Shown: positions 46,270 through 53,807 of the stretch, piece after piece
Position numbering within the stretch: position 1 is the stretch's first letter
Layout of the letters: the number at the start of each line of letters is the position of its first letter
Assembly: GCF_001028705.1 (NCBI RefSeq)
Contig: NZ_CP011771.1
Location: forward strand, 124,001-188,000
Source: Croceicoccus naphthovorans
Lineage (GTDB): Bacteria > Pseudomonadota > Alphaproteobacteria > Sphingomonadales > Sphingomonadaceae
Direction of reading: 5' to 3'
DNA: 64,000 bases
Notes under the pieces: model-generated
The model's input: only the letters and a program-made list of their open reading frames with translations
Databases searched by the model: none
Told to the model about the DNA's origin: nothing
Program-made: the position numbers and the translations under genes

Positions 46270-47459
46270 GTTTTGTCCTCGTTGATGATGACATTGCCGT
46301 TCAGCGCGAAGTTGGCGTGATGTTCATGCCCAAGATCGATATAGAAGCCAAAGTACTTCTTCCACCTGATGACGGCGAGCGCGGCATTCAGCGCGTTCAG
46401 ATCGGCAATCTGGATGTTCTTGGCGTAGATATTGTCCTTGCCTCCGTCCTTGAAGGAAATCCGACGGTTATCGCGCACATGTTCGCGCTTGGCAGGCGTA
46501 CTTGTGGTGACACGGACAAGGCCCGTCAGACCCTCGTCGATCAGTTCGATGCCCATACCGACATCGACGAACGGAACGCCATTCTGCTCGAGATATTCCA
46601 CGAGCAGACGCTTAGGCGTGCCAGGGTCCATGCAGATGAAGGCGAAATCAAGAGCGCCAATCCGGTCAATCGTATCGGCGGCGATGGCGAAGTCATGCGG
46701 CTCAATGCCTCGGTGCATTCTGGAATAGATTCCTGCGAGGTAGTCAACCTTCTTGGGCAATTCGCGAAGTTCGTCTCCTGAGGGCGCGCCTGGCGCGCGA
46801 AAGGCGTTATGCTGCAGGAACGTATCGCCGTCGAAGATGGCAATTTGCCGCACAGGTGTCTTAGCCACAAGATCGAGGACATAGGAGCCGGTGCCGCCGA
46901 CGCCGAAAATGCCGACGCGCGCCAGTTCCAGTTTGCGCATCACGTTGGTGATGCCCACCCGCCCCGAAGCGGTGTCGGGATAGTGAAACGGCGAGTGCGG
47001 ATCTTCGCTCTCGACGAAGCGATGCGTTCGCGCCGACACATTCGGATCCAGGTCTTGTGCATGACGCTCGATCATCGCCACGTAGGTGGTCAACTTGTGG
47101 TGATAGTCGCGGTAACCCTCGCTAGGCTTCTTCGAAAAGGAGTGGTTGACGGTGAGGCCAGGCCCCAGTGTTTGATCACCGCTGGTGTGCCGCATATGCT
47201 CCAAAGGACTGCCAGCGCTATCGCACGGATATTCGCCCGCCCACATGGCAACGTGTTTTCCGGCTTCGATGGGCGAGACTGTGACATCCCCAGAGATATT
47301 GCTCATGTCCGAGACCAGCGTGCCGAGGCGAACCTCGCCCTTGCAGTTCACATAGGGCACGCCCGAAATTACCAAATGGTTGTGCAGGACGGCCAGCTCG
47401 TAGCCGTCCTGCACAATGCGGGCGAGGTCGGGATTACGACTTGTCAGTGGCAGTGACAT
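46266..47459 (-). CDS. E2-like plus ThiF/E1-like fusion protein of a ubiquitin-like conjugation system
   Basis: A 397-residue two-domain protein. The N-terminal part (about 1-165) resembles an E2/UEV-like fold of the DUF6791 type: SGVPYVNCKGEVRLGTLVSDM, HVAMWAGEYPCDSAGSPLEHM (Cys79 is a candidate catalytic Cys) and LTVNHSFSKKPSEGYRDYHHK. The C-terminal part (about 175-397) is a ThiF/MoeB-like adenylation domain with GIFGVGGTGSYVLDLV (186-192 P-loop), IFDGDTFLQHNAFR and ICMDPGTPKR. Only Cys39, Cys79 and Cys276 are present and none follows residue 276, so a classical E1 Cys appears absent. It overlaps both neighbours (26 bases with the ubiquitin-like gene, 4 with DUF6527). It likely activates and transfers the ubiquitin-like protein to targets. 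Confidence 0.88.
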   Translation of the reverse strand: MSLPLTSRNPDLARIVQDGYELAVLHNHLVISGVPYVNCKGEVRLGTLVSDMSNISGDVTVSPIEAGKHVAMWAGEYPCDSAGSPLEHMRHTSGDQTLGPGLTVNHSFSKKPSEGYRDYHHKLTTYVAMIERHAQDLDPNVSARTHRFVESEDPHSPFHYPDTASGRVGITNVMRKLELARVGIFGVGGTGSYVLDLVAKTPVRQIAIFDGDTFLQHNAFRAPGAPSGDELRELPKKVDYLAGIYSRMHRGIEPHDFAIAADTIDRIGALDFAFICMDPGTPKRLLVEYLEQNGVPFVDVGMGIELIDEGLTGLVRVTTSTPAKREHVRDNRRISFKDGGKDNIYAKNIQIADLNALNAALAVIRWKKYFGFYIDLGHEHHANFALNGNVIINEDKT

Positions 47460-47718
47460 CGAAAATCATGTCCTTCTTGATGTGCACCGTTCCATCGGGC
47501 TGGAGCGTGCCTTCCTTGTTTTGACCGGGGCCGTCGCGGTAGGCGATGGTGATCTCAATGTTCTCTCCGGTCGGCGGATTTTCGAACGCAAGGGCAACGA
47601 TCTGGTCATAGGTGACTTCCTTGCCCTGAACCTCCTTCTCACGGGTGTTGACAATGATCGTGGTCGCGCCGTGCCCACCCTGCCCGTTGCCGGGATTGTC
47701 ATTCTTGTTGGTATCCAT
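47434..47718 (-). CDS. Ubiquitin-like protein (multi-ubiquitin family, single domain)
   Basis: A 94-residue protein with one beta-grasp domain of the multiubiquitin family: ATTIIVNTREKEVQGKEVTY, DQIVALAFENPPTGENIEITIAY, and the end EGTLQPDGTVHIKKDMIFDVTATDKS. The first 17 residues are a Gly/Asn-rich tail (NKNDNPGNGQGGHG). It should be the protein modifier of the operon. Only one domain is present, and the C-terminus is TDKS, not the di-glycine of eukaryotic ubiquitin. It is the first gene of the operon and overlaps the next by 26 bases. The start ATG is at 47718. Confidence 0.9.
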   Translation of the reverse strand: MDTNKNDNPGNGQGGHGATTIIVNTREKEVQGKEVTYDQIVALAFENPPTGENIEITIAYRDGPGQNKEGTLQPDGTVHIKKDMIFDVTATDKS

Positions 47719-47761
47719 CTTCGCAAACTCCGGGCTTTGATTAGAGGCGGGAAAAATACCT

Positions 47762-47829
47762 CTACTCCGAACAAACTCTCACGTTGCGATTCGGTAGTCA
47801 AGGGCATAAAATGCGCCTACACCGAACAA
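47762..47829. promoter_or_regulatory. Direct repeats between the divergent ubiquitin-like operon and the xre gene
   Basis: CTACTCCGAACAA (47762-47774) and CTACACCGAACAA (47817-47829) match at 12 of 13 positions, 55 bases apart, with an inverted partial copy (TTCGGTAG) between them. They are likely sites for the XRE regulator controlling both directions. Confidence 0.6.
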
Positions 47830-47846
47830 GGAGCAGGAGATGTCGT

Positions 47847-48170
47847 TTGCAGAACACCCTTGGAGAGAAAATTCGCAAGCTACGGAAAGATAAGGGCTAT
47901 ACCCTCGATAAGCTTGCCGAACTGACTGATTCCAGCAAGAGCTACATCTGGGAGCTAGAAAACAAGAACCCACCACGGCCTTCGGCCGAGAAGCTGGCCA
48001 GAATCGCCGAAAAACTCGAAACCACCATCGAGTTTCTGCTCGATGAGGGCGAAGGTGTCAGTGCGGAGGAAGCTGTCGATGCACAGTTTTACCGCCAGTA
48101 CCGCAAGATGGATTCCTCGACCAAAGAAAAGATCAGGCGGATGGTTAAACTGTGGGGCGACGATGCATGA
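47847..48170 (+). CDS. XRE-family HTH regulator
   Basis: A 107-residue protein with an N-terminal Cro/CI-type HTH: TLGEKIRKLRKDKGYTLDKLAELTDSSKSYIWELENKN, then PSAEKLARIAEKLETTIEFLL. I choose the TTG at 47847 because GGAGCAGGAG lies just upstream and the HTH begins a few residues later; the upstream codons in this frame do not look like protein. The C-terminus (STKEKIRRMVKLWGDDA) ends overlapping the metallopeptidase gene as ATGA. XRE-ImmA pairs often repress mobile-element or defence genes until the peptidase cleaves the repressor. Confidence 0.85.
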   Translation: MQNTLGEKIRKLRKDKGYTLDKLAELTDSSKSYIWELENKNPPRPSAEKLARIAEKLETTIEFLLDEGEGVSAEEAVDAQFYRQYRKMDSSTKEKIRRMVKLWGDDA

Positions 48171-49078
48171 CGGAGACCTTTTCGCCGCAACGCTGGGCGA
48201 ACACGTTGACACTGTTGCTGAACAACGTCCACGGTGCTGCGGCGGAAAGATTCCCGGTGCAGGTGCCCGAGTTGGCGAAGGAATATTCACGCCATCGCTT
48301 TCCCGATGACCCGGTATCGTTAGTTGCAGGCGATAATCTGCCGACATTTGACGGGGCGCTCTACAAGGCACCCCCTGGCAAGAAGGGCTGGGGGATCATC
48401 TACAATAAGGCGATCGCGTCACCGGGCCGGATCAATTTCACCATTGCGCACGAGTTCGGACACTACCTCCTGCACCGCCTGCGCTTTCCCGACGGACTCG
48501 AGTGCGGTCAGCAGGACATGATGCGATGGGACAGCGAATACCGGCAGATCGAAGCACAGGCCAACGAGTTCGCCGCAAGCTTGTTGATGCCGCTTGACGA
48601 TTTTCGTCGTCAGATCGAGGCCAAGGCCAAACCGACGCTGGATGACCTTGGCTGCTGCGCCGAGCGTTACGGCGTTTCGCTGGTCGCGGCCACGCTACGC
48701 TGGCTGCAATATACCGAGCGTCGGTCCGTCATGGTCGTGTCGCGTGACGGCTTTATCCTATGGGCTAGATCAAGCCCGACGGCCCTGCGCACCGGGGCCT
48801 ATTTCAAGACGGTGGGACGGCCTCCCATTGCGGTACCCGCGCGGTCGCTCGCGGCACAATCGGACCTTCTGGAGAAAAGCCGCGGACAGATTCCGCACGA
48901 AAGCGACGTCTGGTTCGCCGAGCCCTGCGAGGAAATCGCCTTGGCCTCCGATCAGTACGACTTCACCATCTCGCTGCTGCATCTTGAGCGGGTGATCCGC
49001 ACAAGCCGCTTTGACCAGGCGGAGGTTGAAGAGGACTCCTTCGATGCGATGACACGCCGCCTGACAGGCGGGAACTGA
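48167..49078 (+). CDS. ImmA/IrrE-family metallo-endopeptidase
   Basis: A 303-residue protein with the zinc-peptidase motif FTIAHEFGHYLLHR (His95, Glu96, His99) and a downstream acidic ligand region EAQANEFAASLLMP. The C-terminal 150 residues could be a sensor domain. The ATG overlaps the xre stop codon, so the two are coupled. In comparable pairs the peptidase cleaves the XRE repressor after damage or infection. It is divergent from the ubiquitin-like operon, which it may thus switch on. Confidence 0.9.
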   Translation: MTETFSPQRWANTLTLLLNNVHGAAAERFPVQVPELAKEYSRHRFPDDPVSLVAGDNLPTFDGALYKAPPGKKGWGIIYNKAIASPGRINFTIAHEFGHYLLHRLRFPDGLECGQQDMMRWDSEYRQIEAQANEFAASLLMPLDDFRRQIEAKAKPTLDDLGCCAERYGVSLVAATLRWLQYTERRSVMVVSRDGFILWARSSPTALRTGAYFKTVGRPPIAVPARSLAAQSDLLEKSRGQIPHESDVWFAEPCEEIALASDQYDFTISLLHLERVIRTSRFDQAEVEEDSFDAMTRRLTGGN

Positions 49079-49270
49079 ACAGAAGTCTTCTGCAGCTGCT
49101 CACTATATAAGGGACGGGAAAGGCAGCTTGCTATGGGCCCGCTCCCAAATCCGAAAATCCCCTAAAAGTTGAACGTCCAAGGCATTCGCATTGGTATGTC
49201 TCTGAAAACACCGCTTTGGCGGTCCTGAACGTGCCTACGGGCAAAGCCCGCCGCTTCGGCCTGACGGCCG

Positions 49271-49345
49271 GGAGGGAAGGGGGGGTGGGAAGAGAGTGAT
49301 CGAACAAGGGGTTCGGTCGCAATCGATCCTACCAGGAGACAGTCC
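49271..49345 (+). promoter_or_regulatory. Purine-rich leader with hairpin before the DUF736 gene
   Basis: GGAGGGAAGGGGGGGTGGGA (49271-49290) is followed by the hairpin CGAACaaggGGTTCG and AGGAG before the ATG at 49346. Confidence 0.55.
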
Positions 49346-49879
49346 ATGAACATCGGTGAAATCCGCAAGAACGCCAACGGCCAGCTGATCGGCTCTGTCG
49401 AAACGCTCACCATCACCCGCACCATCGGCCTGCGGCCGGTGACCTCCAGCAACCCCCGCGCGCCCCGCTACGAGATTGTCGCGCTCAACGACCAGCGCCG
49501 CTGGGTGATCGTCGGCGCGCTCTTCGAACTCTCCTCGAACTCGACTGGCGAGAGCTTCTACCAGGGCAAGATCGACGATCCGTCGATGGCGCAGCCGCTC
49601 TACATCGCCGCTTTCCCGCGCGAGGATGGCACCATGGCGATCGCCTGGCAGCGTCCGCGTCGCCGGAGCACCCAGCTCGGTTCGGCCGAATACGGCGAGA
49701 GCGACATGTTCCCGGCTGACGACGCCGGCGGCGATCGCAGCGCGGAACAGGCTGGCGCCGGGCGCAACGACGATGGCCTGGGCGAGAGCACCGCGACCCC
49801 GCCTGCCAAGCGCGGCCGGGTGGGTGCCAAGGACGGCGCCGAACACGATGGCGCGCTGCCGCCGCTCGTCGACGCCTGA
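49346..49879 (+). CDS. DUF736 family protein
   Basis: A 177-residue protein with the DUF736 start MNIGEIRKNANGQLIGSVETLTI, followed by NPRAPRYEIVALNDQRRWVIVGALFELSS and GESFYQGKIDDPSMAQPLYIAAF. The second half (GGDRSAEQAGAGRNDDGLGES) looks disordered and is longer than in the shortest members. DUF736 proteins are typical of alphaproteobacterial conjugative plasmids and ICEs; function unknown. AGGAG precedes the start. Confidence 0.9.
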   Translation: MNIGEIRKNANGQLIGSVETLTITRTIGLRPVTSSNPRAPRYEIVALNDQRRWVIVGALFELSSNSTGESFYQGKIDDPSMAQPLYIAAFPREDGTMAIAWQRPRRRSTQLGSAEYGESDMFPADDAGGDRSAEQAGAGRNDDGLGESTATPPAKRGRVGAKDGAEHDGALPPLVDA

Positions 49880-49967
49880 TCGGCTTGTACCAACTCCAAC
49901 CGACGGGAACCCCGAGCGGGTCCCCGCAACCCGAGCAAAGGCCGCGGATGAGCCCCCCGCGCGGCCT

Positions 49968-50010
49968 GAGGCGGAACGCCGGCACTGCCCCCCGCCCGGC
50001 GTTCCGCCTC
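49968..50010 (+). terminator. 15-bp perfect hairpin after the DUF736 gene
   Basis: GAGGCGGAACGCCGG (49968-49982) pairs with CCGGCGTTCCGCCTC (49996-50010), then TTCATTTG. It is a strong terminator-like or attenuator hairpin 89 bases after the stop codon and 33 bases before the next start. Confidence 0.7.
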
Positions 50011-50042
50011 TTCATTTGCATGGGGACAACCGGAGAACCATA

Positions 50043-50399
50043 ATGCTGACCGACAGTGAACGCTTCGCCTTCACCACTCGGCGCCATCACGCCTTTGCCA
50101 GCACCGGCAATGCCTATGACGCGGTCCAGTGCGACGAGGCCATCCGCACCGGCGACACGCTGGTCGTGCTCGCCGAAGACGTGATTGGCGTCGCCATGAC
50201 CTGGCCGTTCGCGGTGACAAAGGCGCATGGGCATCTCCATGCCCTGTCCGCGCCGCGCGAGGGCGAGACGCTCGCGGATCTCGCCCGCACGCTCCGCGTC
50301 AGCGCGGCCGACTTCGAACACGCTGCCGAGATCGCCCGGCGTTTCGGATTTCCGCTCGACCCACAGATCGAGACGCTGCTGGCCCGCCCGGCGGGCTGA
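50043..50399 (+). CDS. Hypothetical protein (118 aa)
   Basis: From the ATG at 50043 with GGAGA upstream. It contains SERFAFTTRRHHAFASTGNAYDAVQCDEAIRTGDTLVVLAED and a C-terminal helical stretch (ADFEHAAEIARRFGFPLDPQIETLLAR). An upstream extension of the frame overlaps DUF736 and is not used. Function unknown; similar proteins accompany DUF736 on plasmids. Confidence 0.65.
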   Translation: MLTDSERFAFTTRRHHAFASTGNAYDAVQCDEAIRTGDTLVVLAEDVIGVAMTWPFAVTKAHGHLHALSAPREGETLADLARTLRVSAADFEHAAEIARRFGFPLDPQIETLLARPAG

Positions 50400-50410
50400 G
50401 CAGGCGCACT

Positions 50411-50602
50411 TCAGAGCGGCAGGGTCGACTGCTCAGGTGACGGCACACTCGCCGGCGCGTCGACCGCATCAGCGATAACGCGCGCGAGTTCGAGCGCGGC
50501 ATCCTCGCGCAGGCAGGAGCTCGGGGCCGTGATCCCGACCCGCGCCCAGCCCGGGGCGTCCAGGATCGCATGGGCGACAGCAGACGTATCGATTCGTTCC
50601 AT
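50411..50602 (-). CDS. Small conserved protein, DUF6771-like (63 aa)
   Basis: From the ATG at 50602: MERIDTSAVAHAILDAPGWA, then GITAPSSCLREDAALELARVIADAV. Proteins with this 'AILDAPGWARVGIT' pattern are frequent in sphingomonads. It lies just beside a LexA box in divergent orientation to the SRAP gene, so it may be SOS-regulated. Function unknown. Confidence 0.65.
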   Translation of the reverse strand: MERIDTSAVAHAILDAPGWARVGITAPSSCLREDAALELARVIADAVDAPASVPSPEQSTLPL

Positions 50603-50612
50603 GCCATCAAAA

Positions 50613-50627
50613 GAACATAGAGAGAAC
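50613..50627. promoter_or_regulatory. LexA (SOS) box of alphaproteobacterial type
   Basis: GAAC-ATAGAGA-GAAC is the complement of GTTC-N7-GTTC, the alphaproteobacterial LexA site. It lies between the divergent small gene (start 50602) and the SRAP gene (start 50700). Confidence 0.75.
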
Positions 50628-50699
50628 ATATTTGCAAGGTGGTTGGTGCCGCCGCGCGTCCCGATTGACAGGGCAAGGCGGTCCGCCGAGCATCAGCCC

Positions 50700-51320
50700 A
50701 TGTGCAACTTGTACCGCATGACCAAGGCCCCAGCGGAAATCGCCCGTCTGTTCGGCGCGCGCAACAGCGCAGGCGCGAACTTCGCCGCCGAGGTTTACCC
50801 GGGCTACCCCGGCCTCGTCGTCGCCGAGGACGAGGCGCGGGTGATGACCTGGGGCTTCCCGCTCGCTTTGAAAGGCAAGCACGGTCAGCCGCTGAAGCCC
50901 AAGCCCGTCAACAACGCGCGCGAGGACAAGCTCGGCACTGCATTCTGGCGCCCAAGCTTCGAGCGACGGCGCTGCCTGATCCCCGTCACCGCCTGGGCCG
51001 AGGCCGAGGGCCTCAAGGGCCAGATGACCCGGACCTGGTACTCGCTGGCGGGCGAGGAGGTCTTTGCAGTCGCCGGGCTGTGGCGCCCGACCGAGGAGTG
51101 GGGCGCGGCCTATTCGATGGTGATGGTAGATGGCTGCCCGCAGATGGCCGACGTACACGACCGCATGCCCGTCGTCCTCGCACGAGAAAGCTGGGAGCAG
51201 TGGCTCGCGGGCACGCCCGCCGAAGCCTTCGCGCTATGCCAGACCTGTCCCGATGAACTCGCCATCGACCGTACAGCCGCGCGCTGGGGGGCAGGGAGGT
51301 CCGCGGCGACGTCAGGCTGA
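50700..51320 (+). CDS. SOS response-associated peptidase (SRAP; YedK/HMCES family)
   Basis: A 206-residue SRAP protein from MCNLYRMTKAP, with the catalytic Cys2 that crosslinks abasic sites in single-stranded DNA. Further motifs are KPVNNAREDKL, RRCLIPVTAWAEAEG (with the conserved Glu) and DVHDRMPVVLAR with the active-site His. It protects abasic ssDNA during replication or transfer. I choose the ATG at 50700 because Cys must follow Met. A LexA box lies 73 bases upstream, consistent with SOS control. Confidence 0.93.
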   Translation: MCNLYRMTKAPAEIARLFGARNSAGANFAAEVYPGYPGLVVAEDEARVMTWGFPLALKGKHGQPLKPKPVNNAREDKLGTAFWRPSFERRRCLIPVTAWAEAEGLKGQMTRTWYSLAGEEVFAVAGLWRPTEEWGAAYSMVMVDGCPQMADVHDRMPVVLARESWEQWLAGTPAEAFALCQTCPDELAIDRTAARWGAGRSAATSG

Positions 51321-51371
51321 GGGGAGGGGGGCTTCGCCGGTCGGATCAGACCCAAGCGAAAGGACCCGGCC
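51319..51371 (+). promoter_or_regulatory. Purine-rich leader
   Basis: GAGGGGAGGGGGGCTTCGCC at 51319-51338 begins at the SRAP stop codon, then AAAGGA precedes the ATG at 51372. It is the same type of tract as at 31476 and 52651. Confidence 0.5.
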
Positions 51372-51836
51372 ATGGGCGACCGAGCCCCCGTCCACATCAC
51401 CATCGGCGGCGCACTGCCGCGCGAACATCTCGAAACTTTTGCCGCGCACGCGGCCGACTATGACCTGCGCACCGAATGGGACGGCGAACCCTTCGATCCC
51501 GCGGCGCTCTCGGACGGCGAGCCGCTCGAGCTTTACGGCACCGAGCTCAATGGCGGGCAGATCCCCGAGATCGACGCCTTCTGCGCCGAGCATGGCCTGC
51601 CGTTCCGCCGCTGGTCGGGTGGCTGCCTCGGCGCCTACCTCCCCGAAATCGTCCTGTTCGATGGGCAAGGCCCGATGCGCGACTACACGGCGAGCGAAGA
51701 CGAGTACGTCCTCTTCCCCCCGTCATGGATCAACAGCTTCACCCGGCTGCGCGATCTCAAGCGCGAGATTGCCCGCGCCGAGGTGACCATCCCAGCCTTC
51801 GTGATCACTGGAGGGTCGAGCGATGACTGCGACTGA
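51372..51836 (+). CDS. Hypothetical protein (154 aa)
   Basis: Starts MGDRAPVHITIGGALPREHLETFAAHAAD. The centre reads LELYGTELNGGQIPEIDAFCAEHGLPFRRWSGGCLGAYLPEIVLF, and YLPEIVLFDGQG and LFPPSWINSFTRL look like a compact alpha/beta domain. It overlaps the next gene by 14 bases, so the two are co-translated. Function unknown; plasmid backbone. Confidence 0.75.
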   Translation: MGDRAPVHITIGGALPREHLETFAAHAADYDLRTEWDGEPFDPAALSDGEPLELYGTELNGGQIPEIDAFCAEHGLPFRRWSGGCLGAYLPEIVLFDGQGPMRDYTASEDEYVLFPPSWINSFTRLRDLKREIARAEVTIPAFVITGGSSDDCD

Positions 51837-52164
51837 TGCCGCCCTTTTGGCCCCCTCGCGTGAGGCAGTGCTCGCCAGCTTTCCGCTCTCGCGGGTGACC
51901 GAAGCCTTCTTCCACGAAATGCTCGGCGTCCTGCCGCCAGCCCACATCACCGGAGTGCCGGGCTTTTTCGTCACTGAGGCGGTGAGCGAAGACATCCACG
52001 CCCAGTTCGCCCACGCGGGCGGCCGTTTCTACGGCGGCTACGTCGGGCTGAGGGATCGCGCGGGCCTCATTACCCATGCGCGCATCGCGGCCTTCGATGC
52101 CGCCCATCCGGACGCGGTGGAACTCGCCTGGTATCCGGATGGCCCAGAGGAGGCCGCGCGATGA
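51823..52164 (+). CDS. Hypothetical protein (113 aa)
   Basis: Starts MTATDAALLAPSREAVLASFPLSRVTEAFFHEML. It contains ITGVPGFFVTEAVSEDIHAQFAHAGGRFYGGYVGLRD. It overlaps both neighbours (14 bases before, ATGA after). Function unknown. Confidence 0.7.
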   Translation: MTATDAALLAPSREAVLASFPLSRVTEAFFHEMLGVLPPAHITGVPGFFVTEAVSEDIHAQFAHAGGRFYGGYVGLRDRAGLITHARIAAFDAAHPDAVELAWYPDGPEEAAR

Positions 52165-52652
52165 GCCGGCACCGCATCCTCGAACTCGGGGCTGGTCCGG
52201 CCGATGAGCCCTGCGCGCAGCTTGGGCAATGCGCGGACTTTGCCGAGGCCAACACGCTCGAACTGCTCGCCTACAAGGCTGCGATCATCGCCCTCAACGG
52301 CGAGCCGCCCCTGCCGCTCGGCTTCGCCCTTGTCGCCAATGCCCATGATTTCGGGACATACCGGACCTTGTGGCTGGTATCGGCGGACCTGCCCTTGCCC
52401 GAAGACGCACTGGCCTGGCTCGACAACCTTGTGGAGCCCGCCACCTGGATCGCGGCGGGATTTCCGCAGCCGGTGACCTACGAGGGCTGGCGTGCGGTGA
52501 TGCGCCCATTCCGCGACGTGGTCGCCGCCGCGCTCCAGATCACCCGGGCGAACGCCGACGGCAGCTTCTTCCCCGCTGAGAACGCGGTGCTCCACCGCAA
52601 CCTGCTCGCCGCCTACGGTCCTGCCACGGTCGCTGCCGTCGATACCGGGTAA
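52161..52652 (+). CDS. Hypothetical protein (163 aa)
   Basis: Starts MSRHRILELGAGPADEPCAQ. Segments such as ANTLELLAYKAAIIALNGEPPLPLGFAL and AALQITRANADGSFFPAENAVLHRNLLAAYGP look structured. It is the third gene of the overlapping set. Function unknown. Confidence 0.7.
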   Translation: MSRHRILELGAGPADEPCAQLGQCADFAEANTLELLAYKAAIIALNGEPPLPLGFALVANAHDFGTYRTLWLVSADLPLPEDALAWLDNLVEPATWIAAGFPQPVTYEGWRAVMRPFRDVVAAALQITRANADGSFFPAENAVLHRNLLAAYGPATVAAVDTG

Positions 52653-52697
52653 GGGGAGGGGGCTGGAGCTGGGCGTTCCTTTGAGGAGTTCAAGCCC
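52651..52697 (+). promoter_or_regulatory. Purine-rich leader before the SLOG gene
   Basis: AAGGGGAGGGGGCTGGAGCT (52651-52670) overlaps the preceding stop codon and is followed by GAGGAG before the ATG at 52698. Confidence 0.55.
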
Positions 52698-53210
52698 ATG
52701 CCTCGCTTCTATGCCGGGATCGGCGCGCGCGCGACGCCGCCCGAAGTCCTCAGCCTGATGACCCGCGCGGCCTTCGCGCTCACCAAGCGCGGTTATGTCC
52801 TGCGCTCGGGCCACGCGATCGGCGCCGACAGTGCGTTCGAACGCGGGGCCGGCCGCGATGCGCAGATCTTCCTGCCGGCGGCGGGCTGGCGCGGATCGGC
52901 AAGCGAGTTCCATCCCGATACGCTCGGCGACGAGCTGTGGGGCAGGGCGCGTACCATCGCCGCCGCGCATCATCCCACATTTCCCAGGCTCTCGGCTTTC
53001 GTCCAGGCGCTCCACATCAGAAACGTGTTCCAGGTGCTGGGCTGCTCGCTCGATAGCCCTGCGGAATTCGTGCTGTGCTGGACCGCCGACGGCGAGGCCT
53101 CAGGCGGCACCGGCCAGGCGCTGCGCATTGCCGCCAGCCACGGCGTCCCCGTCTTCAACCTCCAGAGGCCGCGCGAGCGCTCGCACGTCGAGCGCCACCT
53201 CGTCCTCTGA
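52698..53210 (+). CDS. SLOG-superfamily (DprA/LOG-like Rossmann) protein
   Basis: A 170-residue protein with the nucleotide-binding features of the SLOG family: FYAGIGARATPPEVLSLMTRAAFALTKRGYVLRSGHAIGADSAFERGA and the later EASGGTGQALRIAASHGVPVFNL, whose GGTGQA loop is typical for binding a phosphate-containing ligand. DprA-like proteins bind ssDNA, LOG proteins cleave cytokinin nucleotides, and other SLOGs sense nucleotides in defence systems. The substrate here cannot be inferred. The gene follows a purine-rich leader and GAGGAG. Confidence 0.75.
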   Translation: MPRFYAGIGARATPPEVLSLMTRAAFALTKRGYVLRSGHAIGADSAFERGAGRDAQIFLPAAGWRGSASEFHPDTLGDELWGRARTIAAAHHPTFPRLSAFVQALHIRNVFQVLGCSLDSPAEFVLCWTADGEASGGTGQALRIAASHGVPVFNLQRPRERSHVERHLVL

Positions 53211-53297
53211 CCCGTTCAATTCCGCGCCTGTCCGCCGTTCTAGCCCTTGCCTTGGCATCGGGACGCGTCGGCGCGCGGCAACACGAAAGTCCCAGCC

Positions 53298-53801
53298 ATG
53301 TCCTCGATCACGCTCACCCTCGAACTTGCCTGCACCCGCGAGGAAGCCGCGCGCTTTGCCGCGGTGGAGCTGTTCCTCGCCGAGACGTCCGACGATGCTG
53401 AGGCCGAGCCCCCGGCCGAACTCGACGCGGTCTTCGGCGCTCGCCCACGCGAGACGATCCTCGGCCTTGCCGGGCACCCGCAGCCGCTCGGGATCACCTG
53501 CCGTTACGACCGCGAGCGTGGCGTGATGACGCTCGCTGCGTCAGGCGGCAAACCGAACCTCGCCGCGCTGCCGGTGCTGCTGCTCTGGCTCTACCCCGAC
53601 AAGCTGCCCATCGCCTACTCGGTCCACGTGACCGATCGGCCCGAACTCGCGGTCTGGACCATCGTCGGCCTCAATCGCATCGAGATCACCCAGCACGAGG
53701 GCGAGGTCGCGACGCGGCTCGAGGCCTTGCGGGCAGTCGGTGACACGCCCCGGCGTCTCGACCTGCTGCCGACCAAACCGCTGCCCCGATCGGACGGCTG
53801 A
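53298..53801 (+). CDS. Hypothetical protein (167 aa)
   Basis: From the ATG at 53298: SSITLTLELACTREEAARFAAVELFLAE. It contains GLAGHPQPLGITCRYDRERGVMTLAASGGKPNLAALPVLLLWLYPD. The frame extends 17 codons upstream but without a good start. Function unknown; it is convergent with the DUF1173 gene. Confidence 0.65.
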   Translation: MSSITLTLELACTREEAARFAAVELFLAETSDDAEAEPPAELDAVFGARPRETILGLAGHPQPLGITCRYDRERGVMTLAASGGKPNLAALPVLLLWLYPDKLPIAYSVHVTDRPELAVWTIVGLNRIEITQHEGEVATRLEALRAVGDTPRRLDLLPTKPLPRSDG

Positions 53802-53807
53802 GCCCGC

